This document shows, one piece after another, positions 30,871-40,862 of a stretch of 40,862 nt of DNA. Made by a program: the position numbers and the translations under genes. The stretch comes from Cruorifilaria tuberocauda (lineage: Eukaryota > Nematoda > Chromadorea > Rhabditida > Onchocercidae): positions 1-40,862 of the forward strand of contig JABVXU010000477.1 in the NCBI GenBank assembly GCA_013365365.1. Direction: 5' to 3'. How positions within the stretch are numbered: position 1 is the stretch's first letter; every line of letters starts with the position of its first letter. The notes beneath the pieces were generated by a model. The model did not search any database and was not told where the DNA came from. It saw only the letters and a program-made list of their open reading frames with translations.

Positions 30871-32793
30871 ATGAAGAAGAGGAAACGTCATAACTCTGCT
30901 ACAGTGTTAAAATCATCAAATATTGAAGAATCTGCTATATCAAATGGTGATCACTCGATGGACAGCACAAACGAACCTTCTGCATGTAACACTTTAATTA
31001 TTTTCAAATATTCTAACATCTAGCGAAAATTTCAAGTATTTCATAACGGTAAATTGTTAGGAAGTACTGAAAATAAAATATTTTTAAAATAAAATAAAAT
31101 AGTTCGATAGTGTAATGATTGTCTTTTTGCAATAATTATTATTATATCCTTTAAAATTTAATTTATTTTTTGATTTTGCTGCATATTTGATTCTAGTGGA
31201 GTTATTATTTTTGCTAGAGAATCAGGATAAAGAAAGTGATGCTAATTTTTATTTTGATTTTGATAACTTAAAAGTTATCTTAGAAGTTAGAAGTTCGATT
31301 TTACAAGAATTTACAATGGTCAAAGTTTTAATGAGAACAAAGAATTTACAATAGTCAAAGTTTTATTGAGAACAAAAAGCTTTCCCTAAATAAATTTTAA
31401 ATATTTTTTTGTATGTATGTCTAAATTTCTAGATGAAGTCTTTTTACTCAAAAGAAGCGCAAGAGATGATGATAAACCCGATTTGGAAATAGGAAAAATG
31501 ATGCCTAATTTAGTCAGCAAAACAGAAGTCAGTCATTTTTTATTTTGCTCTTTCAATATTTTCTATTTCTCAAAAATGTAAACCGAAAAAAAGTGTTTGA
31601 AATTAAAGTAAAATTTTATGATTCACAATGGAATGATTGCCGCTATTGTCATTAGCGTGGATGATTATCGAAGATTATATGCTTTTATCACAAACCTCTA
31701 GTTTTTTATATTCCATTTGCCTTTGGGATATGTAGTTTTTATTAATCATTTCCTTTTTTTTAAAAAAATAGGGATTGCATACTGGTTGGGATCAGTTTCT
31801 GGTGCAAACGTCATGAAATCTAATTATTCTAATATCTAAAAGGCGTTTGATCTTAATACGTCTTCATTATTTTTCGTTCCTGATATTTATGGCTGATTCT
31901 GGAGAATAGAATATTGTGCAAATAATGCATTTCTATCCATTCATGAGGAAAGAGGAGTTTAGGATAGTAGCGCATGCAGACATTTTCCGAAGAAAAAGAG
32001 AAATGTATTGGCGTCGAATCTTCCCTCAAAAAATGCTGGTGAATACGCTGAGGAACTGGATGCAATGAGTGAAACTGAGAAAAAAGAACGGAAATTACGA
32101 GGATTCGAAAAGAAGATTCGAAAAAGAATTAAGCAAAAACGTAAGGCAGATTCTCTCCGTTTTTTGATTAATTTATCAACGATATGGTATGTGGATTCTT
32201 AGTTTATTTATGATAGTGCATATTGATTAAATCGAAAAACACTTCTGATACAAGTCGAGGGACTGAAGATTTTGTAACTATTATCGTTTAATTTAACTGT
32301 CGGGTTAATTAGACATTTTTGATGATTGATGTAAGCCGTTTTTATCAGTTTAGATCATGACTTATGCACGCAATGTTCGTTAGTAAATTTTCTTTGTCGT
32401 TCTTTAGTATTGAAAGATTGGCGACAATTTTCAAAATATTTATGCACAGCTGAAAGTTTGATTCAAATGCAAGTTGTTTAAAATGAAAAATAATAATTTC
32501 CTACCCTTAGTTTGCTTCTCAATAATTTACATACCATACCAAGATCTTGGTATGGACTCATTCATCGATAAGTATGTTTTATAGGTAAAACAGTTGATGA
32601 AAGAGAATTAAATGATTCGGCTAAAATGCGAAGACAGTTACATTCAAATAATAATGTCTTCAGTTCATTATTTGGAAAATGTACCGTTTTGGAAGAAGTG
32701 ACAGATAAACAAAATGAGAAAGCTCCACAAAATTTTGGAAAGAAAAGAAAGAGGAAAATGCAAACCGAGGTTCGGAAAATAAGTCGTGCTTAA
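30871..32793 (+). CDS. Small lysine-rich protein of unknown function, possibly nucleolar
   Basis: Five exons, 30871-30985, 31433-31527, 31772-31794, 31980-32140 and 32585-32793, give 200 residues with all phases agreeing. The 23-base third exon is the least certain. I do not recognise the family. What can be seen: a basic N-terminus (MKKRKRHNS), a middle with LLKRSARDDDKPDLEIGKMM, a strongly charged helix-prone block (AEELDAMSETEKKERKLRGF then KKIRKRIKQKRK), and a basic tail (GKKRKRKMQ) ending at TAA. Multiple KR clusters suggest nuclear or nucleolar localisation. The ATG follows TTTTTTAG by 2 bases, so it is probably trans-spliced or joined to an untranslated exon (candidate 30738-30788, with a GTAAGT donor). 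An AATAAA lies at 32854-32859. NO66 begins 271 bases downstream on the same strand. Confidence 0.72.
31306..31375. repeat. 35-bp direct duplication in intron 1 of the basic protein gene
   Basis: Two adjacent copies beginning AGAATTTACAATGGTCAAAG and AGAATTTACAATAGTCAAAG, differing at only a few bases, so the duplication is recent. Confidence 0.88.
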
Positions 32794-33064
32794 AAACTAT
32801 GTCACTTATTTAAAAAAATATTTCTGATTGTACTTAAATTCTTACATTAATTTAATAAACATTGTTTCAAACCAAACCAATGCGGACAAAAACCAAACAA
32901 ATTGCAGTTTAACTGGTAAATAAAGTTCGGTAAAACTTATCTGAAAGCGTATGAGCTTTGGTCATTTCATTTTTTTCTGCATCGAGAACTTTACTCGATA
33001 GTAGTAAAAATAATTTTAAATAGGAAATTTCTTACTTTACTTTACGTGTAATCCTTCGTTTTAT

Positions 33065-36000
33065 ATGGAAGCAACATACAAAATATTTTTACAGAGTGTT
33101 AATTATCTGAATGAAGGAAAGAAGATAGATGAAACGGGTGAAGACAAAAATGTGAAGAATGAGGAAAGAAACCGTAGTGACACAAGAGTTCGTTCTTCAT
33201 TTTTGGATGGCGGTAAGATCATCTGCATTTTTTTTATTTTTTCAGATGAATTTTTGTAAGTAATATGCACTTTATTTAAATTCAAGCGATATTAGTTGAA
33301 AATATAGCAGCAAAATTACTTTCAGAAGAGGAAAAAGAAATTGCAAACGATACGATTTGTGAGGATTTTGTAAAATGTTACGGAAAACAGAATGATGATG
33401 TTCGTGCTGTAGTCGATTTTGAACAGAAACCTTTCTCAACTCATTGCGATTCGGTACAAAATGGATTGAATGCTTTTCAGTGGCTTATCGGCTCTTATGA
33501 TACAACACAGTTCTTCAAGTTTGTTACCTATATTCATTAAAATCTGCCTATTACAGTCCATTTAAATTTATTTCTTTTATATAAAATATTTCAGAATGGT
33601 ATTCCAGAAAAAAGTGTTTTATGTCTGTCGTAATAACCCGAATTATTACGGCAATTTATTCAGCACAGCAAGATTTATCGATATCCTGCGAACGGTTTGT
33701 TTTACTTTTAATCATTGATACTTTTTGCTTTTGGTTCACAAAATTTTAAATTTTGCTAATAATTGGCAATTTAGGATTATGTTGAATACAACACTAATAT
33801 AAATGTTGCTGTTTACAAGAATCAGCAAAGGTCAACTTTAAACGGGTCCGGGAAGGTCTATCCTCAAGAAATACAAAAAAGCATTAAGGTATGGAATCGA
33901 AAATTTTCAAACAATAATAGATGAATTTTTCTAATATTGAATGTATACTTCAGTTTTTTATAAAAAGAAACATGATACTTTAAGGTAACAAGTATGAAGT
34001 CCACCATATAATTTTTTGGTTAATATGCTTCTTGGGTTTCAGGCTGGTTGTTCAATACAATTTACAAATCCTCAAAGTTTTTGTGACAATGTTTGGTACT
34101 ACTGCGATTTATTACAAGAAGTATTTGGCTGTTTTGTAGGAGCCAATGCGTATGTTATTTTATACGTATAGATATAAGAATATTTTTTTGCAATCGTTAA
34201 ACTCATTTTTATTATTCTTGAGTGCTTCAAAATAGTGAAGGATTAGTGATTGTTTCTATCATTCATCTTTGTTTAAACTAGTGTCAGATTAGAATTGCAA
34301 GGTAATATTTTGGAATTGAATAGTGAATGCGATTGATACAGTATTTTTTTTTCTATCTGCTTTAGTACATATTCTTTGTCTAAAAATATAATTTCTTTTT
34401 CTTGATCTTTTCATTTTATATCTTTCAGTTATATAACTCCTAAAAATGCAGCAGGCTTTGCCCCTCATTGGGACGATATAGATGCTTTTCTGCTTCAGTT
34501 AGAGGGACGAAAACATTGGAAGATCTATGCACCGATCAATGATAGTGAAATGCTTCCTCGAATACCTAGCGGTCTGTGTCAATTTTTTTCTAATATATGA
34601 AAGTAATATTGTGCAAATGATATTTTTGTTTAGATAATTTTACGGATAATGATGTTGCTGATCGCAAGACTGTTTTTAATGATTGGTTGGAACAAGGTGA
34701 TATGTTGTATATTCCTCGAGGTTTTATCCACCAGGTTAGATTCCTGAATGATTTCTTGTCAAGAAAAGTTCCTTCACAACCTCTACTATATAATTTGTAA
34801 CTGCGCAGTTGTATCCATTTTCTTCAATCCAATAATGTATCTCTCTCGACATTAGTTTGATAAGCTAGCCGTTGAATTGATAATTATTTTACTCTGGTAT
34901 GTTTTATTTAGTGAATTTTTACTACAGTAAGATGTTTTCTCATCATGTTCTGCAGGGTACAATTAATATTTGATCATTTCACTATGCAGGATTTCTTTCA
35001 GTGTTTGTACTGTATTAAATTTGTAGGGTTTCGCAGACAAAGATGTTCACTCGTTGCATCTCACTGTTAGTGTTTGTCGCAACGTTGCTTATGCTGATCT
35101 TTTTGAACATATCGTTCCTGCTGCATTATCCAGTTTTGCTGAGCAGCATGTTAACATTCGCAAATCTTTACCAATTCGTTATTTAGATATGACAGGTGTA
35201 TTGGAACGCCACTATCCACTAGTCAAAACTGGCACTGGAAAGTACGAATTTTATGATTTTTATGACAAAAAATACGAATTTATATTATAAGAAGAAAAAC
35301 AAACTTTAAATAGCAAAGACCGATAAGTTTGTATGAATTCTAAAGTTTAGAATGTATGGTGCTTTAACAAGTAAACAGTCAAACTTCTTTTCCTTTGTAT
35401 TTCATAAACATAGTAAAGAAAAGAATTTAAGGTTAAATTGCGTTCTCGATGCTATGTTTTTAAATTTCTGCAAATATTTAAAAGAGTTGAATGAACCGGC
35501 TATCGATATGATGGCCAGAGAATTTATGAAGACAGCCCTTCCACCTATGCTCACCGAAGGTAAATTCAGAACTGCGGAGGTTTACTACTTTATTTTTTAA
35601 TAGTGCACGTCTCATGTCACTGTAACATGTTTATTGCGAATACTTAGAAATGAGGCATTTTTAACTTTTCATGGTAAAATTCGGTTTAGTGGTGTCAAGT
35701 CTGAAATCACTATTAATTTCAATTTATTGATTTTCTTTTAAGAAGAGAAAGATATGACGGCGCTGTGCATTGCCGGTTCATCATTGTATGGTGATAATGA
35801 ACATATTTTTACGATGGATACACCAATCAAACTTTTAAGAAGACATGGCCAAAGGTGACTTCTGAGCTATTCTGAGAATGTCTTAGCACTGCTTTCATAA
35901 ATTCAATTTTAATGAAGTTATCACATGGTAAAGACCGGAAAATCAATATTCGGTTTTCAGAGAGAAATATGCGCTGCAAAAATTTTCTTTTTTCCAGACT

Positions 36001-36315
36001 TATCTACGAGTCGGAAGAACGTTGTTTTGTCGTACATCGCATGGCGAATTCGAGAATTTACGAAGGAAGGCCGGAAGTTTTGTTTGACCTGGATGTGGAG
36101 GTAAGACCTTATTTTTTTATTGTATTTGAATTTTAACTTAAATCGTTAAATTTGAATTCCAGCTTACGGAAGGATTTACAAATTTACTGGATGCATACCC
36201 GGACTGGTGCTTAGTATCGGATTTGAAATGTAATACTATAGCAGACAATATGAAATTGGCAGAACTTCTATATAGTAATGGATTACTTATGGCTAAATTT
36301 CGACACATGGAATAA
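33065..36315 (+). CDS. jmjc-1: NO66/RIOX1-type JmjC oxygenase (ribosomal oxygenase)
   Basis: Twelve phase-consistent exons: 33065-33212, 33287-33518, 33595-33694, 33775-33888, 34043-34149, 34429-34571, 34634-34734, 35027-35241, 35414-35559, 35743-35854, 35998-36100 and 36163-36315. They give 557 residues. The family uses Fe(II) and 2-oxoglutarate; human NO66 hydroxylates a ribosomal-protein histidine and has been reported as a histone demethylase. The JmjC core is clear: [20 protein letters not shown], then [20 protein letters not shown] with iron ligands H247 and D249. K262 in GRKHW fits the 2-oxoglutarate lysine, and PRGFIHQ supplies H314. VHSLHLTVS follows. The dimerisation and winged-helix parts come after ([15 protein letters not shown], then the C-terminal [10 protein letters not shown]). 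The N-terminus is shorter than in human, with a charged leader of about 50 residues. The start is the only in-frame ATG; an AG at 33022-33023 could be the leader acceptor. Confidence 0.93.
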
Positions 36316-36824
36316 AGTTGAATTACTGAAAAGGCAATAATTTACTTTCTTGCTTCATCTATTCATCAACCAACTTTTGTATTGTTTTCGATTTTATGTA
36401 ATTTTTCATATCCATACTTTACATCTATTTCTTACTATTCTGTTCCTCACATAGCCTTTAAATGTTCTTTATTTCATATTTATTTCATATAGAAGAAAAC
36501 TTTTCTAGTGGTTATCACATTGATTAAATATAAAATTTCTGTTAATCCATAAGCGATTATAATATTATTATAATCGGATGATCTGAATTCATTTGACGTT
36601 GTTACATATCGTTACAATTTTAATTTTACAGTTTTCAATTTAAAAACGACAAATGTCTCCGATGTTGTCATATGGCGATAGTTATACTGTTGATATTAAC
36701 GATGATTCAGTGTTATTTTAATTTATTTTTCATTATTTATAGGATAAATTCAAACTTTTTATAACCAATCGGAACTTCACTTCACTATTAATACTAAGTT
36801 TTATTTTAATTATATTTCTCTAAT
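36316..36824. other. Convergent 3' region between NO66 and the O-methyltransferase
   Basis: About 500 AT-rich bases shared by two 3' ends. On the minus strand an AATAAA (plus-strand TTTATT, 36800-36805) lies 20 bases beyond the methyltransferase stop. On the plus strand an AATAAA overlaps the NO66 stop itself (36311-36316). Nothing else is visible. Confidence 0.65.
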
Positions 36825-38539
36825 TTAGTGTTTTTTGAAGATCACATGTATCCCATCAGAAATGTTCATTAAGTAATTGTATACTCGGGAATCTCTTGAA
36901 GCTCTCTGATTTGTTTCGTGAACAGCCGCCACGCTACGATCTCTTTGACGATCAAATCTGTTAACCACACTTCCGCCCCACAGAGCCTAGAAAATCAAGC
37001 TGTTTGATCTGAGGTTCCAAATTGCAAAATCCAATGTTTGAGCAGAAATCTAAAATTTACAGCAACGCTTTTACAAAAACTCACGTTATCAATTAAAATA
37101 ACTCCTCCAGGTCGCAAAAGCTTAACCGCTTGTTCATAATATTTTGGATAATTAGCTTTATCAGCATCAATAAATACGAAATCCCATTTTCCAGCTTCTC
37201 CAGAGTCAAGCATTGCATCTGAAAATTTTTAATTGGGAGCTGTTTATAATTATTATATGTGGAATACATCCGTTTCGATCTAATTTATAGAAACCCAAAA
37301 TTTTCCCAGAACATTTGAATGCTAATTTTTGTGAGTATTGTTAGAGGCTTTTAAGAATTCTTTCAAAAATAGCGAGCTTGCATTTCGGAACTTTACTTGC
37401 CTAATTTTCGCTCCGCTAGTCCTACATGCCGTTTGATTTTTGGATAAATATCTGGTCTACCACTGACAAGTTTACTACTGACAGTGTCATAACTTCCTGG
37501 ATAGACGTCGATTGTCAATACTTCGCTACCATTTGGCATTGCCAAAGCCCAGGCTACTGCTGATGAACCAGTATAAGTGCCTAGGAGATATGAGTTTGAC
37601 CTGTTTCGTAAAGCAAGACATAATAAAATAGAAATTCAGCAAGTTGAGAGAGCTTTAATGAAGGTGCTTTAGTAGGAAAAACTTTTGGGATTTGAGGGAT
37701 TACATGATTTCCAAAGTAGTATCAAAGATTCAAAGGTTTCCTGGCCGAGAAGGGACTTGATAGTATAAGTATTTAAACCTATGTCAATAGCCTTTCTGGC
37801 TTTTATTAAATGTATAAGGTTTTGGCCGAGCTTGAGTACTTCCGGAGCTCCAATCATCCCTCCACCCGGCAAATTCAATGTCCTCTTAAAAATGATTTCC
37901 TGAATTGGATCCAATTTAACCGATGTCTGAAATATGGGGAATTAATAGCTGATCGCCTGTTCACCATAGAAATCTTCATTATTTGATTAAAGTAAAAAGG
38001 GAAACAGTAAATTCGAGTTAAAAACAAAATCTGATGGGATAGAAATTTTAATTAAAATTAGTCATCTAAATTGTTGCCTAAAAACAAGATTTTATCTTTA
38101 GGTAGGTAAATGGAGCAAAACAGTTTTCCATATTTACGCTTAATTATTATCATTAATTTCATATTTACCTTAATCTATACTTACCCTTAATTATTATCCT
38201 TAATTTCATGTTTACTTTAATCTATATTTACTCTTAATTATTGTCTTTAATTTCATGTTTACTTTAAACTATACTTACTCTTAATTATTATTATTAATTC
38301 CACCATTAAGATTTGTTGGATCGATAGTACAGATTGATAAAGATAAATGAATGAAGTATCATTTCAAATTAGAGCTTATTAATTTAGAATTATAAAGCAA
38401 CAATGATAATAGAAATTCAATTATCACTTACGTTGACGCAATATCCATAAACGCTATCGTAACGCCATGGAGTTATGCTTGCAAAGATTAACACAAAAAT
38501 ATCAAATAATATCAGTAATACACTAATAAACCACTTCAT
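36825..38539 (-). CDS. COMT-like SAM-dependent O-methyltransferase with N-terminal membrane anchor
   Basis: Five exons on the minus strand: 38539-38432, 37926-37779, 37580-37401, 37218-37085 and 36986-36825. They give 243 residues. The protein belongs to the cation-dependent class that includes COMTD1, CCoA-OMT and nematode comt genes, which methylate catechol-type or related hydroxyls using S-adenosylmethionine. Residues 1-30 are a hydrophobic anchor or signal ([19 protein letters not shown]). Motif I is [38 protein letters not shown] carries the acidic metal ligand D163, and [12 protein letters not shown] gives D189 and N190. The end [12 protein letters not shown] matches the family C-terminus. 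The intron after residue 145 starts with GC, not GT; that join aligns gap-free with COMTD1 ([20 protein letters not shown] against [20 protein letters not shown]). Substrate unknown. Confidence 0.92.
38139..38300. repeat. 47-bp tandem repeat in methyltransferase intron 1, about 3.5 copies
   Basis: Units start CTTAATTATTATC and include TTAATTTCATGTTTAC and TTTAATCTATA, with a 47-base period and a few substitutions per copy. Confidence 0.9.
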
Positions 38540-39507
38540 TATTAAATTTGTTGATAAAAATATGATCAAAGGTAATTGACAATTCTAGAAAACGAATGGT
38601 TCATTGAGGAAAAAAAATTTGATCGATACTTCTCATCATTTAACTTAACTTTGCACTTTTTGCAGTAGGAAAAGTAGAAAGCGAATAGCATCTATTAATT
38701 TAAGTTAAAATTTATTTCTATTTTTCTTTTCTTTTCTTTTTTGTTTTTTTGATGAATCTTATTCGAACCAATCTTTGCAAAAACTTCAATTTTGTAACTT
38801 TGAAAAATATTTACAAAAATTTTCGGGTGTAGCAATTTTCAAGCGAACAATTTTTATGTGTTTCTAAGAAATCCGGAAATCCGGAAAGATGAATTGATTG
38901 ATTTTGCAATCAATTTTATAAATTTAAATTACATAAATGTATAAATGTAAAGAAGTATTGAATCATTGATTTAATTTATATTATTTATAGAATTTACAGG
39001 AAGTCTATTACAGTCATCCTCGTTATGTTATTCTTGATAAACATTTTTTATCTTTATTCCACATTTTTATCTTTATTCAGGAAAATTAAAATTTCAATTG
39101 AAATAATCGTTTGATTTGAAATTACAAAATTGTCTAATGCTGTATAACTTTTAAAGATTCATTTAAAAAATACTGATTATCCCAAAACCTTTACTGTAAA
39201 CATTTTTACAAAAATTGTTTTTTTTTTTGTAATAATTTTTTTATCTTCATTTTAATTTTTAAACTCTATCTGCAAGAGAACTTTCCCTTACATGTTTAAT
39301 GACAAATTATAAATTTCAAAATTTAAACATTTAACGAATAGCAAGCAGCAAATTACACTAAAATAATCATTAATGAAACCAAAAAAAAAAAAAAACGATA
39401 ACAAATGAATAGACTTACTGTAAAATCTATTCATTGTTCAATCATTGATAATGGAAATTTTAGCAAAAAAATTTTTCATACTCTATGAAAATAAACTATT
39501 TTATAAA

Positions 39508-39684
39508 ACTTTGATAATTCTGATATGCTAACGATTTGATAATTTTGATATAATAACGAATTGATAATTCTGATATGATAACAACTTGATAATTATGATA
39601 TGATAACGATTTGATAATTTTGATATAATAACGATTTGATAATTCTGATATAACAAAGATTTGATAATTCCGATCATGATAATA
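39508..39684. repeat. 25-bp tandem repeat, about seven copies
   Basis: Units read GATTTGATAATTTTGATATA plus five bases, alternating TTTTGATATAATAAC and TTCTGATATGATAAC variants, all at a 25-base period. Confidence 0.92.
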
Positions 39685-40844
39685 GCGGTAAAAGTTTAGA
39701 ATTTAAGTTTAGAATTTAAAAATTAACAAATGACAAATTTAAACGTTTAACAAGAAGTTTTATATGTAACATCAGAAAAGAAATGCAAAATAATTGATAA
39801 TAAAACCTAAACAAGCTTTACTTGTTGATGACAAGTTTTGCCGTTTTTACAAAAACCTCTTAAAAATGCTTCCATCATTGTCGAAAAACGTAAAATAATA
39901 AGGTTAGTATTACAACAAATACTCTAAAATAACACTTCTCAGTATAGCAATGAACAGAAAGAAGATTTGATTAAAAGTAATCGACCAGTAAAAGAGTATA
40001 AGTAATAAAATAATTTTAAATAACATTAGTAAAATGCTTATTAAAATATCCAATATAAAAATTTCATTACTTATTATTATCAATAAAAAAGTATAGGAAA
40101 TGATAAAAATAGAGATTGATTGATTTATTGACTGGAAAGAAAAAAACTTTGAAATATTTAAAGTAAATTTTTGGTAGAAGAAATTGTCCTGATCCTGATA
40201 CTTTTAAAAAAAAAGTGAACAAGTTCAATATCCATTCAATTCTTTTGGAAAAAAGTTCTTTCTTTCATTTTTTATGAAATTTATTAGGAAAACTTTCAAC
40301 TTTTATGATATTACTTTATGCATTACTTTTTCCTTACAAGGAAATTTTCCTACTACTTTGTGCATTACCTTGTACTTTACGAGGTAAAATGCCCTTTTAC
40401 CCTTTTACTTTATTTCCTATTTGCAAGTATTGATCTTGATATTAAGTCACTTAACTGTATGATATTAAATTCTAATATCTTGAAAATGATTGATAAATTT
40501 TGAAAAATCGCTATCAATATCATTACTTACATATACTTGTCATTGATCATAGGTTATGATGCATTAACAGGAAATGATTCCGGATCCATTTTAGTCTTAA
40601 ATGATTCAATTGTAGAGAAATTCAATTTAATTCAATGTGATTAGATCGGATTGATTGGAATGAATTTTATCATTCTGTTTGATATAGCAATAAGGACTGA
40701 TAATTTAGATAATGTTTTTGTTTTGTTGCTAGAAAAGATAAGAAATCTCTCTTATCTACACAAATCCCTCTTATCATTGTGGATTAAACAGAGTGGATAA
40801 GCAGTATTTCAATTTTTGGCTAGAGATAATCACTCTTGAACCTT

Positions 40845-40862
40845 AGAGAGAGAGAGAGAGAG
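40845..40862. repeat. GA dinucleotide repeat running off the right edge
   Basis: Nine AG units up to the last base; the true length is unknown because the window ends inside it. Confidence 0.9.

Larger units (their letters stand above)
38540..40862. other. AT-rich flank upstream of the methyltransferase
   Basis: This should contain the methyltransferase promoter. It holds the 25-bp repeat at 39508-39684 and the terminal GA tract. I see no further gene; open stretches such as 40318-40503 are phenylalanine/leucine-rich and look like chance frames. Confidence 0.6.

Overview
This window looks like a stretch of nematode nuclear genome, most likely from a filarial or related spirurine worm. The DNA is strongly AT-rich. 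Genes have many short exons separated by mostly short introns with GT...TTTCAG-type borders. Two start codons lie 2 and 5 bases after a splice acceptor, as expected for spliced-leader trans-splicing. One gene belongs to the MLT-10 family, which is known from nematodes. No bacterial, viral or organellar gene, CRISPR array, intact transposon or intact tRNA was found. I reconstructed six protein-coding genes by hand from splice sites, reading phase and family similarity. Organism assignment is inference.

Layout, left to right. (1) Minus strand, 1-2445: a secreted MLT-10-like moulting-cycle protein whose last exons run off the left edge. (2) 2446-8085: intergenic, with a few coding-looking fragments between 2791 and 3812. 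(3) Plus strand, 8086-9785: a COMMD10 orthologue in 4 exons, with a TCACGTGA palindrome just upstream. (4) 9786-15327: intergenic, with one GC-richer patch carrying a 37-codon reading frame. (5) Minus strand, 15328-20985: kinesin light chain in 13 exons, complete and phase-consistent. (6) 20986-30870: a gene-poor interval of about 10 kb with a long AC microsatellite, two unrelated 36-bp minisatellites, a tRNA-like relic and clustered AACGTGA motifs. (7) Plus strand, 30871-32793: a small lysine-rich protein I do not recognise. (8) Plus strand, 33065-36315, only 271 bases further on: a NO66/RIOX1-type JmjC oxygenase in 12 exons. (9) Minus strand, 36825-38539, convergent with the last: a COMT-like O-methyltransferase with an N-terminal membrane segment and one GC-AG intron. 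(10) 38540-40862: AT-rich flank with a 25-bp tandem repeat and a terminal GA tract.

The genes do not form one pathway. They cover cuticle/moulting (MLT-10-like), endosomal sorting (COMMD10), axonal transport (kinesin light chain), probable nucleolar or ribosome biology (basic protein plus NO66) and small-molecule methylation. The basic protein and NO66 are close enough on one strand to be a candidate two-gene operon. I found no convincing wholly new biological system. The best leads are the shared AACGTGA/TCACGTGA promoter-type motifs, the tRNA-like relic, the isolated mini-exon-like patch at 12217-12330 and the unassigned basic protein next to NO66.
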